A stretch of DNA of 64,000 nt from Pieris napi (Eukaryota > Arthropoda > Insecta > Lepidoptera > Pieridae), in NCBI RefSeq assembly GCF_905475465.1, contig NC_062236.1, positions 6,706,001 to 6,770,000 of the forward strand. The letters are read 5' to 3'. The translations under genes and the position numbers were made by a program. How positions within the stretch are numbered: position 1 is the first letter of the stretch; each line of letters begins with the position of its first letter. The notes beneath the pieces are model-generated. The model did no database searches and was not told where the DNA came from. It saw only the letters and a list, made by a program, of their open reading frames with translations. This document shows positions 1 to 12,598 of the stretch, piece by piece.

Positions 1-1407
1 ACTATATGTGTGATATATATTCCTACCTCATAAATTCCTATTTCATAACTCTTAGTTCACAATCGTAGACAGCAAGGCAAAACCAAATACGAAAACCACC
101 AAAAGGTGTACCTACTAGTTTTAAAAATACTCTTATTATATTATTTTTATTTAGATGTTATTATTTTAATACTAAACGATTTTAATTTAGATGACCGAAT
201 CGCACAATGTAATGTATGTCTGACTGGTCATGATTTGAATTCTACATGTTATACGGCTTCTCAAACGTAGACTAAAGAGTTAAGTAAAAATTATCGTAAC
301 CATGGTAACGAAAACTTTATACCAGCCCAGTGTTTACATCATTACCATATTTTCGGCATTTGTAACCTTGACATCACTTCCGGTCAAAGGTTAAGGCGTT
401 TTTCCTCAAAGCAAAAAGTAAGATCTCAATCTATTTATGGATTTTTCCTCACGTACTGTATTAACATATAGATATATCATAATTAACACGACGCGTTTAA
501 TTTTACTAGAATAAAGGAATTGAATGTGGGAATTACCAGTGCGTCACAATAAAACAGGTAAATTATAATTTCAAAATTATCAATTTACAATTCCAATTAT
601 AGAATATATAAGTACCAACTGTAAAATGTAAATACATTTATTATAATGTAACATGTGTAGCACACAAAGTTAAATTCAATAATATTTTTTTAAATAGAAC
701 GTATGGAATGTGCGTATTAAAAAAGGTAAAATTCTAATTTCAAGAACGTCGGGCGGAGTTTTTCTAGAACCTATTTACGAGAGTGAATTCGTTAAAAAAA
801 TGCAAACTTGTGTTTCTATGCTAGATCAAAATTTTGTTTGTTTTTGCTTCACTTTGTTTTCCTTTACCGTATGAGCGAAACATAGATTTAAAACTCCATT
901 TGTGCACAGCCGAGCTTCAAACCGAGATCTCAGTTAAAGAGTAGTACCACTGACTAACACAGCTTTTAAATAATATTATTACTTAAAGAGCCAATATTTT
1001 TTTCTTATTAGCATATATGTTACAAAGCTTTGAATAATTTTAATACCAAAACCCTACGTGTCAAAAGGCTCGTATACACGACAAATACGTAGACAAAGAG
1101 GCCCAATACGTCCACTACATTTGCATAATGTTTTATCGCCTAACCCCTGACTCAGTTGTCCGTTTGCATAAACTACGGAGTGACGACTTTAAAAAACTTG
1201 TTTATTACGAAATGATCGTCAGTGAATTATTGGAATCGGTTAGTCAGACAGGTTATAATCGACGACGGACATAGGCCTATGTATGAACATAATCTAAGTT
1301 TTGAAATAAATCGTAAGGCAGAAATTACCATGCTTGAAACGGTGATTAAACTCTAAATTTAAAAAAAAACAATGAGATGACGATTTCTTTTAAGTTAACA
1401 TTCTGCC

Positions 1408-1570
1408 TTGCGATTCTGTAACTCACTTTTCGAACTCACATCCTCTGATGTCGGAGGGAGCTTGTAGTTTATTGTTTATCAGAATGCCAAATCGTAAAAT
1501 GACTGCTTTACGACTGATTTGAGCGCGACCGCCGCTGTGTGACTTCGAAAAGTGAGTTACAGAATCGCAA
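1408..1570. repeat. Short foldback MITE with 27-bp inverted ends
   Basis: Bases 1408-1434 and 1544-1570 are perfect inverted repeats of each other (core CGATTCTGTAACTCAC), enclosing about 110 bp of unrelated sequence. The compact size and lack of an ORF fit a non-autonomous DNA transposon. No clear target duplication was identified. Confidence 0.65.
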
Positions 1571-2852
1571 GACTGGTGTCCTACCTCTTCGGTATATGAA
1601 ACATTAAGAATAAAAGAAATACAATTTCATACTATCAGAGTGTGTTTGCATACTGATGGGTGAAACAATGAATAAATTCACGTTCAACTGACCCACGAAA
1701 TTTGTTTGCAAACAGTAGTACCTATGTCTTTATGGGTACGAGAACTACTCGTATTGAAACGATAAATTGGAGTAACTTACTTTGAATAATGTTAACCTTC
1801 TTTATTAAATAATATTTACGATTTACAGCTCATTTGCGAACCAAATTACACAAGCTTAGACAGCATACAAATCATTAAATGTCCACCTAAAACTATAAAG
1901 GATTATCCATTTGGAAAACAATGCAAAATATACTGTCAAAATATCGATTGTATTCAAAGGTTTGACCTACCTTTCGTTAGCATTGAAGTGTGAATCAGCG
2001 GCAATCCCGGCGCGTACGCTGTTCCGTACACGTGACCTCCATATTTAACACCTGTTCATAATTCATAAGTCAAATACTACTACTTACTTCGTTTTATTAC
2101 CCCGATGGTAAATAGCATAGATTTCTGGAATAAGATTGATCCAAAATGACAAAGGTTTTAAAATTTTTTAATGTTCTATATTTAAAAACCAGCAAGTGTG
2201 CCGTTTGTAAGTTGAGCAAGTCTAAGTTTTTTAAAATGTATCAAACATTAAAAACGTTTCTTAAAATTTGTAGCAACCTTAACCATATTTATGGAGTTAA
2301 ATCTACAGAAAAATAATGTCAAATAATATTTATTATTTGTTATCTACGTAACATTATAAAGAAATGTAAAAACTGTATGGATTTTATTATTACAATTCAT
2401 AAATTATACAAAGACCTAGTGGAAATACCTGATCGTCTTTAACATTAGATTACTATAACTTTGATAAAAGGTTATAAACCATCTATTATAAAACTAAACT
2501 AAAGGCTTAAATATGGTGGAATAATACATAATATAATTGTATAGTCTCTTTATGTATAAGATATTTAAGCGTCATATTTTATTGTTTTGTAAACACTTAA
2601 AAGATAAATAAATATTTTATTTTCACATACATAATTTAATTTTACGGAATAGATAATTATTATGGGCCTGTGAATTTTGTTCCTAATGTCGCTTGACATT
2701 TACCTCGATGACATCATTATAATGGAAACTTTGTTAGAAAGTGCGGTGCAATTATTGAGTCACATTAGTATTTAATTCCCGAGGGTATTTATTTTGTAAA
2801 TTGTTCTTGTCTGCATTGAGTTATAAAATGAAATGAAATAGTTTATTCTTGC

Positions 2853-2903
2853 AAGACATTGTAAAAGTGATTTATATAGTCCAAATCACTTTTACAATGT
2901 CTT
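2853..2903. repeat. Perfect 21-bp hairpin
   Basis: Arms 2853-2873 and 2883-2903 are perfectly complementary with a 9-nt loop. It lies upstream of the first visible RUNX exon. It could be a small template-switch palindrome or a hairpin RNA source; nothing else in the sequence supports a microRNA. Confidence 0.6.
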
Positions 2904-3049
2904 CCTAAACTAGATGAAGTCGACATTTCCTAACTGACTGCCCTGAGAAGAAATGTCGAAACAAACTCGGGGGTCTTAGTCTCTTTTATAGTCCAGATAA
3001 TACAATAATAAATTGGTGTAAACATAGTATTTACTGGACTGGTCTTTAG

Positions 3050-4583
3050 AAGAATGAATCAGATCGATCTGAGCAAGCCTGTGCCAGCAGACGGCAAGCA
3101 TGCCCCGAATAGCTCATGCAGCTCAACCATTTTTGAGGGAGCTGCACAACCCGGTACACAACAATACCGCCAGTGGCACCATAAAAATATGTGGGGCAAC
3201 AACTCAGTCTGATCGCCAGCCTAAAATAACTATAGAAGAGAGTTACGAAAGCGGTTCACAAGTTTCTATAAATACACACGAGGAATTTCTAGTTAATCTG
3301 ACCTTAAAAAGATTTATATATACAATCGGTTTTTCCTAACCTGTGCAATCGAACCTTCAACTATACCGTATAATAAATTTAATTTTTAACTTTCAGAAAA
3401 TGCTGGCAACATTCTAGGCGCAAGTGAGTGGAATACTGGCTACTCCTCCACCGCGTCAGTGTACCCAAGCTATGCACCCCTGCAACCTCCTTATTATAAA
3501 CCAGATGCTGCCATTCACATACCTTCTGGTAATAATTTGATTATTAATTCAAAATATACGCACTCTTTATTCCGGTGCTTCCTATAAGGGTAATATTGAG
3601 AGTCAACACTTAGCGTGCATAACTCCTGAACATCAAAATCCAATGCGTTTTTTTCATACGGAAATTGTACTTAGCGCCAAAATTCGGCTCTAAGATTCAG
3701 AGTTCTAGCACACACGTCTTATAAACCGGAGGGTTCGTTACCCGATTAAGCAATAATTATTATAATAGGCATATAGAACTTGCTTCCAAAAATTATTTAG
3801 AAACAGCTAGGATCCTGGCCTTAGGCTTGTTTGTCTATTGTTTGTTCATTTACTGAGTAGTACATCTCTTATAAATGTTTTACCCTATGCTTAACATAAA
3901 TCATCGTACGTAATTATCGTAAATAAATCTCTAATCTTATCTTAAAATTATCGTATTTTTCTCGTAGGTTGAAACTGCATTAGAGTAAACATAACAACTT
4001 CTCGGACAATTCATTATAGCTAGAAATACTCGCAAACGTTTTTAGGTTACTCTTAATTAATCTGTATTATTTATTTTCAGTTTTACCGGAAATTCCTTTG
4101 GGTCACACTGACTACACTTGTTTTCAAGGCGGAAACAGTTACGTCAAAGGCAGTCCGAGTGGCACCGGGGGCAGTCTCACAGATCTCAACAACATGTCAA
4201 CTCAACGCTACGACCCAAACTATTACAACTCATGGCCAAGCAACAGTTACAACTATCAATACAATAACATAAACAACAACCCGTCATGCATACAATCCCA
4301 TACACCTTACATCAACCCCAACCCTCAAATGATCCTTCCCAACCTCTATTCCACAGTTAATCAAAACCAAATTCACGTACACTTACATAGCTCTACTGAT
4401 AAATACAATCTAGAACAGTACATACCGAGTGAAATAAAAATAAGTGATATAGACGGTGGTATTTCCATTACAACTGAACTCCCTGGTAGTGGGGAAGCCA
4501 GTGGCCTTGTGCAAACTTGCGAGAACGATGACGTCAAACATCAGCTTTATGGCACTAATCAAGAAGTGTGGCGACCATATTGA
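3050..4583 (+). CDS. RUNX (Runt-domain) transcription factor, C-terminal part only
   Basis: Three exons join in frame: 3050-3153, 3397-3528 and 4081-4583 (stop TGA 4581-4583), all with AG/GT boundaries and matching phases. The last exon ends in VWRPY (4566-4580), the C-terminal pentapeptide that recruits the Groucho/TLE co-repressor and is diagnostic of RUNX proteins such as Runt and Lozenge. The rest of the C-terminus is Asn/Tyr/Pro/Ser-rich and low in complexity, as expected for a regulatory tail. The Runt DNA-binding domain is not in the window and must lie to the left. I cannot tell which insect paralogue (runt, lozenge, RunxA or RunxB) it is. The first exon of this model is less certain than the other two; its donor at 3154 was chosen because the reading frame then continues into the next exon. 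Confidence 0.75.
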
Positions 4584-5024
4584 CAGTACGCTTATTATGA
4601 TGAGAACAATCAACAATCTATTGTACATATTGTGATATAAGTGTGTATATAGACTAAATCAATTAATGTTAAACATTAATTAGATTGTATGTGTTATGTA
4701 TTCTAATTGTATTAAATTAACATATCACGTTTTGCTGTGTTTTTCATCAAAAATAGTCCCTTGAGTTCAATTATTTACCCTTTCTACGTTTTGTTTACTT
4801 TATATCTAAAACTCCACTCCTAATGAGTCAATAAAACCACACAGGTAGGTCACCTGTGTGGTTTTATTGACTCAGTAGAGACCTACTTTATATCTAAAAT
4901 TCTACTCCTAAGTTACGAAAACCAAGCAGGTTTCCTGAAGACCTCATATCGTTTAATTGAATAAATAATTATAACGGTACTATAACTACCGCTATAGAAC
5001 TTTGTTAATTGTTTTATAATAGTA
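4584..5024. other. RUNX 3' flank
   Basis: Sequence after the RUNX stop codon, presumably 3' UTR and flank, containing the hairpin at 4825-4873. A near-direct repeat of about 30 bp (sharing CTTTATATCTAAAA) lies on each side of the hairpin, near 4797 and 4883. No gene seen. Confidence 0.5.
4825..4873. repeat. Perfect 22-bp hairpin
   Basis: Arms 4825-4846 and 4852-4873 are perfectly complementary around a 5-nt loop (AGGTC). It lies about 240 bp after the RUNX stop codon, so it may be transcribed in the 3' UTR. Confidence 0.65.
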
Positions 5025-5864
5025 TAAGATCCCGCTATACAACGACCTTCACCGAGATGCTTATTTAATGAAACGTATTTTATATTTAATTTAATATGTC
5101 AATAAATATAATCCATATGGGTTGTCTAGCAAATTTCAGTCCAGAGTATGTTTAATTAATAATTTAAAAAAAATATTTTTTTAAACATTTCACCGGTATG
5201 ATTATTAGATAAATTCTATACCAATCGAAAGTATGAAGCCCATAGAATATGCAAACTTTATGCTGCCCATTCTTTTCCGGTCACAACTATCGGGTTGCCA
5301 GGTATAAACAGGTAAATCTGTACTAGCATTTGCAACGGTCTGTTTATTGAATGAAATTTAAATGAAATTAAAGATTATTTTATTCTGAACACGGTGGTAT
5401 AGGGTTGGCTGCGAAAAATCAGTCCAGAATTGCGGTTGTCGAATTTTAAAAAGTAAAATATTGCTCCAAGTGAATGTGTGCGACTGAGAGGTCCCAACCG
5501 ACCATCCCATGCGATAGAAGAGGACACAGCATAGCAGCTGTTTAAAGTCCGCCCACTTAAAGAAAGAGAGTGCGCATGCTATTTGGGCTTGGAAAAGATA
5601 AGGATAGCGATGGACTCGTATATACTATGCATCATTTTGGAGTAGTTTATTATTTAAATAGAGAAATAGTTATTTAATTTTTTTTTATCAATTAATTATT
5701 TATGAAGTAAAATTAATCTGTGATTGACCAAAGAAGTTTGAATGATAACTAAGTTAGTGTTGGAAATGAAATGAAAGAAAATTGAACTAATTTTTCAATT
5801 TTAATTTGTGTTTGAAGAGAAAATATTGTTACGTTTCTGATTTTTTTATTTTAATATATTTTTT

Positions 5865-6188
5865 TTTATCATGTGATGTCAGAATTATTGATTACCTACT
5901 AAGTAATTAATACTAATTTTTGAAGTGCATTCATTTTATTTGACCAATACCCTTGTTTCATTCCTAACTCTATGGACATATAACGGTCTACTATAAAGCC
6001 GACCAATCAGCGCTCGAGGTGCGTACCGTTTCACAATTTGACGGCTTCACTTCGATAGATTACAATCTACCGAATAATAATACGTTAAATTGTAAGCAGT
6101 ACGCAGAGGTTCACAATCTTTCGACAGTTTATAATCTCGCGAGATAGATTACAATCTAACGGTATTTACAATTTTACGTTAACATATT
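5865..6188. mobile_element. Nested MITE, truncated relative of the element at 38216-38600
   Basis: This stretch shares long blocks with 38216-38600 in inverted orientation, including the palindromic ATCTCGCGAGAT region, GATTACAATCTAACGGT and the block around GACCAATCAG. It interrupts only the left arm of the surrounding foldback, so it inserted after that element. One end lacks the outer terminal repeat seen in the other copy. Confidence 0.65.
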
Positions 6189-6488
6189 CATCTTTAGTAA
6201 AAAAGAAGGTTATAGTGATTCATATATAATACTAGCCAGATTAAAAATATTGATTGAAAAAAATTACAAAAATTACTACATGCAAATTATAAATCTATAA
6301 ATGTAAACAGAGAAATTGAAATCAATTGAAACTATTGGAAAAAATTCAAAACCCATAAAAGTGAATTTTTTTAATCAGGTTAATCTTGCAAATTTTATTT
6401 TTATTATAAGAAGACAAAATAAAAAAACAACAATTAAAAAATTACTTCTATTTATTGTAAAAAATTAAAAATACAATTTTTTTTTAAA

Positions 6489-6677
6489 TTATTCAGAATC
6501 CGAGTCATCGGACATAAAACTACGATCTTCAACTTCTGAATCTTCTTCGTCATCACTCTCTGTTTCACTTTTTTCGACAATGTCTTCTATCTTTAAAGGT
6601 GTATGATCCCCAATGAATCCTACTGGTTTTAAATATTCATCTAAGAACCATCCGCAGTTCTCAGGCTCAAGTTTCAC
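6489..6677 (-). pseudogene. Transposon-derived ORF remnant with PEN-x-GW motif and acidic tail
   Basis: A 62-residue reading frame in the loop of the 5025-7377 foldback. It contains LEPENCGW, then GFIGDHTP, then a Ser/Asp/Glu-rich tail ending DDSDSE. The same order (NPENNGW, WFDGDQLP, acidic tail ending QFQD) is found in the remnant at 19283-19868, so it is probably the C-terminal exon of the protein this element family once encoded. No catalytic domain is visible. Confidence 0.5.
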
Positions 6678-7689
6678 ATATATTTATAGATTTATAATTT
6701 GCATGTAGTAATTTTTTTAATTTTTTTCAATCAATATTTTTAATCAGGCTAGTATTATATATGAATCACTATAACCTTCTTTTTTACTAAAGATGTAAAT
6801 ATACTTTAGTGTCACATAAAAAATATACAAAAAAATAATTAATTGATAAAAAAAAATTAAATAACTATTTCTCTATTTAAATAATAAACTACTCCAAAAT
6901 GATGCATAGTATATACGAGTCCACACATTCACTTGGAGCAATATTTTACTTTTTAAAATTCGACAACCGCAATTCTGGACTGATTTTTCGCAGCCAACCC
7001 TATACCACCGTGTTCAGAATAAAATAATCTTTAATTTCATTTAAATTTCATTCAATAAACAGACCGTTGCAAATGCTAGTACAGATTTACCTGTTTATAC
7101 CTGGCAACCCGATAGTTGTGACCGGAAAAGAATGGGCAGCATAAAGTTTGCATATTCTATGGGCTTCATACTTTCGATTGGTATAGAATTTATCTAATAA
7201 TCATACCGGTGAAATGTTTAAAAAAATATTTTTTTTAAATTATCAATTAAACATATTCTGGACTGAAATTTGCTAGACAACCCATATGGATTATATTTAT
7301 TGACATATTAAATTAAATATAAAATACGTTTCATTAAATAAGCATCTCGGTGAAGGTCGTTGTATAGCGGGATCTTAGACCATAAATACTATTTATTACT
7401 TAACCTTACAACGAAAGAACTGGAAGAATCGCTAAGATTTGCCGTAATTTGTAAGTATAGTTACTCTAATGATTATTATACAATTCTTTACAATACAATA
7501 CAAGTTCTTTAATTATATCTCTTATATATTCAACCAATTTCATTACATATTGTCCTATTGCATGGTTAAATTACTATTAATCCTAATAATATTAATTCAA
7601 ATTCACCGCCAAGAGTGTTACATAGATTGAAATTTAGCGCCAAACGGAATTTTGCATTATCTGTCATTTAAACGCTCCCGTTTTTAGGG

Positions 7690-7912
7690 GACATAAACTC
7701 ACTTTTATCACTGAACATATAGCATTGAAGATTCCGATTCTGAATAGAAACTTCTGAGTTTCATTACCGTTCCACGTTAATAGCATATTTGCTCTCGCCG
7801 ACAACGCTCTTCTTTCTCTCTTTATATCGCCATCATCGTTAAGGTCGGGAGATAGAATGTGACTGAAGTACTTAGTGACTTCTTGTACTCCATAGTTGTT
7901 AATAGTGTCCGC
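7690..7912 (-). mobile_element. Non-LTR retrotransposon (LINE) coding remnant
   Basis: The minus strand reads EVTKYFSHILSPDLNDDGD followed by IKRERRALSARANMLL. This resembles the region after the YADD box of insect LINE reverse transcriptases (the typical pattern is KYLGHxxSxDxxDDxDIxRxxRAL). It is broken at both ends, and the frame is lost upstream of 7912. Confidence 0.6.
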
Positions 7913-8033
7913 CGGTACAAAGCCCTCCTCCCTGACTCAAAAATTGCTGATGCCAAATTGTTATTGTCATCTTTGGGACAGCCAATTCGAATTCTGGTTA
8001 GCTCCTTTATCAACTCATTCACTGATGTTATCC

Positions 8034-8130
8034 AACATCGATGTTTGCTTTTCGATAAATATCGAACATCGATGTTTAACTTTCGATTATGACATCGATG
8101 TCAATATTGATGTATTTCTAACATCGATCA
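8034..8130. repeat. Four AACATCGATG palindromes at about 29-bp spacing
   Basis: The palindrome AACATCGATGTT or a close variant (GACATCGATGTC, AACATCGATC) occurs at 8034, 8065, 8091 and 8120. A TTCGATAAATATCGAA block lies between the first two. This is either a short degenerate tandem repeat or a cluster of ATCGAT binding sites (DREF/BEAF-type sites in Drosophila contain CGATA/ATCGAT) about 500 bp upstream of fl(2)d. Confidence 0.5.
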
Positions 8131-8605
8131 TCCCTATATGCGCTAAGCAGTACGCAAGCATATTTTAATAAAAGGCATAAAACGCTAGGCATATGTGTAA
8201 TGTGGGCTGGAAACATCAGATGCTCAAGTTTAAAATTAATCTGTAATCAACATAAGTGTTAAAATTTGATATAAGATACTGGCAACACTTTAGTATGGTT
8301 TTAAAATGGCGGCGATGAACTCGAGTTAGAATAGTTATAAGTTATTAATTTACCAAGTAATTCAAGTTCGTGCTAGTTGTAGTGATACAGTTTTTTCAAA
8401 TAAATATATTTATGTTTAATCAGACTAACAATAATCAGTTTATATTCAAACTGTAAGTATTTCGTATCTGCAGGTGTACCTGTTTATCTACGTCATTCTT
8501 GCAGGATTTCGATAGACGCCGATCGCAAACTATTGGTGTTTTAGCATTAATTTGGCTTATTTACTTGCAGTCCAAAGAGCCTCTTAACTCGTTAGTGAGA
8601 GTGCG

Positions 8606-11600
8606 ATGTCAGAGGAGTTAGAGAGACATGTCGAGACGGCGAGCGACGCTGCCGCTGGCAGCGGCGTCACAAACGTGGCGCGAGTGTTATTGACCCCTCA
8701 GCAGCTCGAGACAGCGACCGCGGAGTCTCTCCGTACCTCGTGGAAAAACCAGGACTCGTATATTGAGCACCTCGAGACATTGAACAAACAGTTGGAAGGT
8801 ACCTATTTACGAAACGATTACAGTGGCTTGGTAGTGTTAATCGGCAATGCCGTATTGTGAGATTACGTGCAAAAGTTGTTAATCTGTATCGACAATGCTT
8901 TAACTAAAATATTAATAGTGATATGACAAAATAATTGTGACTTGCAATGTTACCAAAATATGTATTGTTTGTGGTTACGGGTGTATCTAGGTGTTGTAAG
9001 ATAACAAGAAAAGAAGGTGTAATCCTGTGTTCCAAGTGAAGTGCTGTGGAAGTGACACCATGTGGGGTATTGGGATGGCTAGTAAAAAGCCTAAAGCCAT
9101 TGTGATAAATGTTATGAAAAAGTCAAAAGTTTCCAAAGAGCAGTGCCTGATTTCTACAATTATGTATCTACCGGAAAAAGTAAATATGTTTTTTCTTTAA
9201 TTTTACCTAGATTTAAGTGAAGTTTTATAAAATTTATAATTTAATTCAAAAGAATTGTAATACTTTTTCTGTATAATAATTATGTATGTGTTAAAATGAT
9301 TGTTTACTACATACACCAAACAAATATAACATTTTATCATAATTATAAATAGATTTCAGTCCAGAAGTATATTTATTTCAAATTCTAAATGAATGAGTCC
9401 TCTGTAGAGGACTTATCTAATCTCATCATTAAAGAAAAATAATAGAATTGTATTTTATTTATACTTTGTAGTTGTTCTAGTGCTTATTACTTCTATGTTG
9501 TTATAATAATATACAATATATTTAATACATTAACACTCAGTTTGATCTTACCTTAAAATACTTTTTGTTAGATCTTTTCACTTATAATAAATTAAATCAT
9601 TTGGTATTTGGTATGCATATGGATTACACATGTAAACCCTGACAAAAGCACTAACTTATATTATCTGTTTGGATTTTAAAATATATATATTTATGTAATT
9701 ACAGAATAAAGTAATTTGTACCAACTATTACAAAAAATATGTAAACGATTCTTATTTATTGATGTATAATAAAAATTTAAATAAGTATTTTGAAAAAAAA
9801 ATTGTGGGTTGTAGGTAAAGTTTTTTAGAATTTTTAAGTATTTGTTTACTATATTTTACTTGCTCATTTTAATTACTCAATAATTAATTAGTCCTTTTTT
9901 ACTTGTACCCAAAATAAATGTTAATTTAACATAATCAACAATCTAATCAAATGACAATTATTTATATATGGATGTTAATAAAAGTTGATACTGGAAAAAT
10001 CCATGCGATAAATATATTCCTTTAAACAAGGTATAAAGGGATAGTGATATGTATATGACTTATGCCCTTGTGACTACTAGAATTCATTATTTATATTATG
10101 CTTAACATTTTCCATTACAAATTTGTTAAAGTTATTAATTACTTAATCCTGTTGATGCTTGTTTTTTATTTAATATGTTACAGATTTGGTGTATTTTTGA
10201 AAATGTAAATTTATTTTGCAAATCTTAACTGTTTATTCTATTATTGAATCGGGCAATTATGAGTTTGACTTTTAATTGTGCCTATATAAATAATATAATA
10301 TTTTAATATAGTAATAACAGTATGTCAGATATTATTTCCACTATAAGCTTAATCTTAATTAATCTTTTGAGATATTCTCAACGGATAGTTTTTATTGTAA
10401 ATGTAATAGGACTTCCTAATTAATTTCCGTCATTTTTATTGTTATGTTTGCAATTGCCTTATATGTGGTTTAAATTGTATGCACTATATAGTATATATTC
10501 AGGAAAATGTCCATAAAGAATTGTGAAGCATTAACAAAAATATTTTGTATGTAAAAATACTATGAAAAGCTATTATAATTGCAGTTGTTATCTTAAAATG
10601 TATTTCTATTCTATTATTGACTAAATTTCATATGGTACGTAATTTAGTTAAGGTGTTGTCGATCACAACATTGTGACAAGTTGTAAAGCAAAGAAAATTT
10701 GAGATATGTATAGCTGTTATTTTTAATTGTATACAAAACCAATCTCTTAATTTTTTATATTTATAATGACAAATTTTTCAGGCAGCTTGGAAAAGGCGAA
10801 AGGTGTAGAAGAAAGAATAAGGCAACAATATGCAGAGTCACAACATCGAGAAAAGGTTCTTGTAAGGAGATTAGCTGCTAAAGAACAAGAAATACAAGAC
10901 TATGTAGTAAGTATATTAATTACTATGTTCAAATTAAAGTGTTAGAACTTCAAGCTGAATTTAATATGTGATGCATCTTGTCCATATGTAATACTTATAT
11001 TATTAATATGCATATTATGGATTGAAGATAATGAAAGAAGCCCTGGCACTAACCAATAGAGAATATTACATTTCTGTGTATAGAAACAGTAGAAATGTGG
11101 ATTTTTTATTTTCATTAAAACAATATATAACATACACAATAAAAACATATATAACATATGTTTTTAAGTTTAGGATGTTGATGATAATATACATGCATAA
11201 TTTGGCTTAATATTATTGTATGTGTTACTAATTTCTGATTGTTTGAAATCATTGGCTATGTTTTTACTCTTGTCTTACTACAATTTATAGCGCACAAACT
11301 CATATATGTATTTTAATGCCTCTAGTAGAATAATTCTTAGCACAATTTTTACTAATAATTCTTAAATTGAAAATGATGATGTTTAGGAATTCAACTATTA
11401 ATGATTTCGCATTAAAGGTATATTGAAACAAAAAATCATTCCTGTTACTTTTTCATCACAGTGCTTTTATTGGTATTGTATTTAAATTTCAGAGTCAAAT
11501 CACAGAACTCAAATCATCACACGCAAGTTTAAATGGGCGGCCATCGTTATTGGATCCAGCCGTTAACATGCTTATACTAAGGCTTAAGCAAGAGCTAACA

Positions 11601-12598
11601 TCAACTAAAGCTAAACTAGAGGAGACTCAAAATGAATTATCTGCCTGGAAATTTACACCCGACTCAAATACAGGAAAAAAGCTGATGGCAAAATGTCGTC
11701 TGTTGCATCAAGAGAATGAAGATCTCGGCCGAATGACTTCTAGTGGTCGGATAGCTAAGTTAGAAGGTGATTTGGCATTGCAGAAAAGTTTTAGTGAAGA
11801 AGTTAAAAAGTCACAATCAGGTATGTAAATAGCAATAGTTGTTCCTTTTGTGATATTAAATATAACAGGGCTTCTTAAGTGAAATATTAGACAAAAATTG
11901 GTTTTATGCACACCATTTAATTAGGGAGCGTTCAAGTATTACGTCACGCAATTTTTGGAGATTATTGACCCCCCCCCCATTTAAGGCGCCTTAACGTTTT
12001 TCTGTACCCAAGTACAGTAAAAATGTTCGTTACCATGAAAGTGTAAAGGTACTGAAAAGTCGAAAATAATATTAACAATAACGGCTTAATTCAATCCCCG
12101 CCCCGCATCGTAACTTTGAACAAAAGGACCCCCCAAAATTCGTTACGTAACGCTTGAACGCTCCCTTAGTAATGAAATCTGTTGATAGGATCAACACTAG
12201 CATCTTACTCTGTGTGTGCTCCATTTATGTCCCCGGGAATTATACTAAAGTTAACAAGGCCACATTAATATTGTGTATATTTCAAATAATATATGCAAAT
12301 ATGATACCTAATTCTATTAATTAAAATCAAATTTTCAGAAATGGATGAGTTCCTACAAGAATTAGATGAAGATGTGGAAGGTATGCAGAGCACAGTGCTA
12401 TTCTTGCAACAGGAGTTGCGAGCGACACATGCTACAGTTAATGGAAACCGGCCAAACACACCTGCTGACAAACGAACTTACTCCGGTAGTGAGTGCAGTG
12501 ACACACCAGTCGGAAAACGGCGCCGCGCCTCTGTGCTTTCTCTAGACTATAATGAAGAAGAAGAACCACTTACAGTGACTAACGGTGAAGCGGACTAG
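8606..12598 (+). CDS. fl(2)d: fl(2)d / WTAP, m6A methyltransferase complex subunit
   Basis: Four coding exons, 8606-8798, 10782-10906, 11493-11820 and 12339-12598, join in frame (phases 1, 0, 1) into about 301 residues. WTAP bridges the METTL3-METTL14 heterodimer to the rest of the nuclear m6A writer complex; in Drosophila fl(2)d is also needed for Sex-lethal-dependent splicing. The family signature is clear: LVRRLAAKEQEIQDY, then NELSAWKFTPDSNTGKKLMA, KCRLLHQENEDLGR, and the final block DEFLQELDEDVEGMQST, all in a continuous coiled coil. The C-terminal tail after LFLQQELR is short and Ser/Arg/Glu-containing, so the protein is shorter than human WTAP (about 396 aa). The start ATG at 8606 follows an untranslated stretch that begins at a splice acceptor (8570). 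A poly(A)-type AATAAA lies near 13190. Confidence 0.93.
11924..12165. mobile_element. MITE, PIF/Harbinger-like, with TTA duplication
   Basis: Ends GGGAGCGTTCAAG...CTTGAACGCTCCC are inverted repeats flanked by TTA on both sides (11921-11923 and 12166-12168). A 3-bp TTA duplication and GGG-starting ends suit PIF/Harbinger elements. It sits in fl(2)d intron 3 and contains C-runs. A second copy lies at 40293-40565. Confidence 0.7.

Larger units (their letters stand above)
1..3049. other. Non-coding stretch, probably a large intron of the RUNX gene
   Basis: I find no convincing exon here on either strand. The next recognisable exon (3050) begins in mid-codon, so an upstream exon must exist, and no Runt-domain coding sequence is visible in this stretch. 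It is therefore most likely intron of the RUNX gene. It holds a short foldback element (1408-1570) and a perfect hairpin (2853-2903). Confidence 0.5.
5025..7377 (-). mobile_element. Long-arm foldback DNA transposon, termini AAGATCCC
   Basis: The right arm (6671-7377, about 700 bp) is matched in inverted orientation by the left arm, which is spread over 5025-6300 because other sequence interrupts it. The outer 456 bp (5025-5480 against 6921-7377) pair almost perfectly. The interruptions are about 130 bp at 5481-5610 and a nested MITE ending near 6188. The ends read TAAGATCCCG...CGGGATCTTA; the target duplication is unclear, possibly TA. The loop carries a short acidic ORF on the minus strand (6489-6677). 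The same terminal octamer and a related ORF occur in the element at 18734-20658. The transposase superfamily is not identified. Confidence 0.8.
7378..8452. other. Intergenic: LINE fragment, ATCGAT cluster and 5' exon of fl(2)d
   Basis: Between the foldback element and fl(2)d. It contains a LINE coding remnant (about 7690-7912, minus), a cluster of palindromic ATCGAT motifs (8034-8130) and, near the end, a probable 5' untranslated exon of fl(2)d. That exon would end at 8452, where a GTAAGT donor follows. The matching acceptor lies before 8571, 35 bp upstream of the fl(2)d start codon. Confidence 0.5.

Noticed and set aside
3100..3339. 79-residue plus-strand frame overlapping the first RUNX exon
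   Set aside because: A different frame (3050-3153) has proper splice sites and joins in phase to the next RUNX exon.
7859..8168. Plus-strand frames of 77 and 90 residues
   Set aside because: They are antisense to a LINE remnant and run through the ATCGAT repeat.
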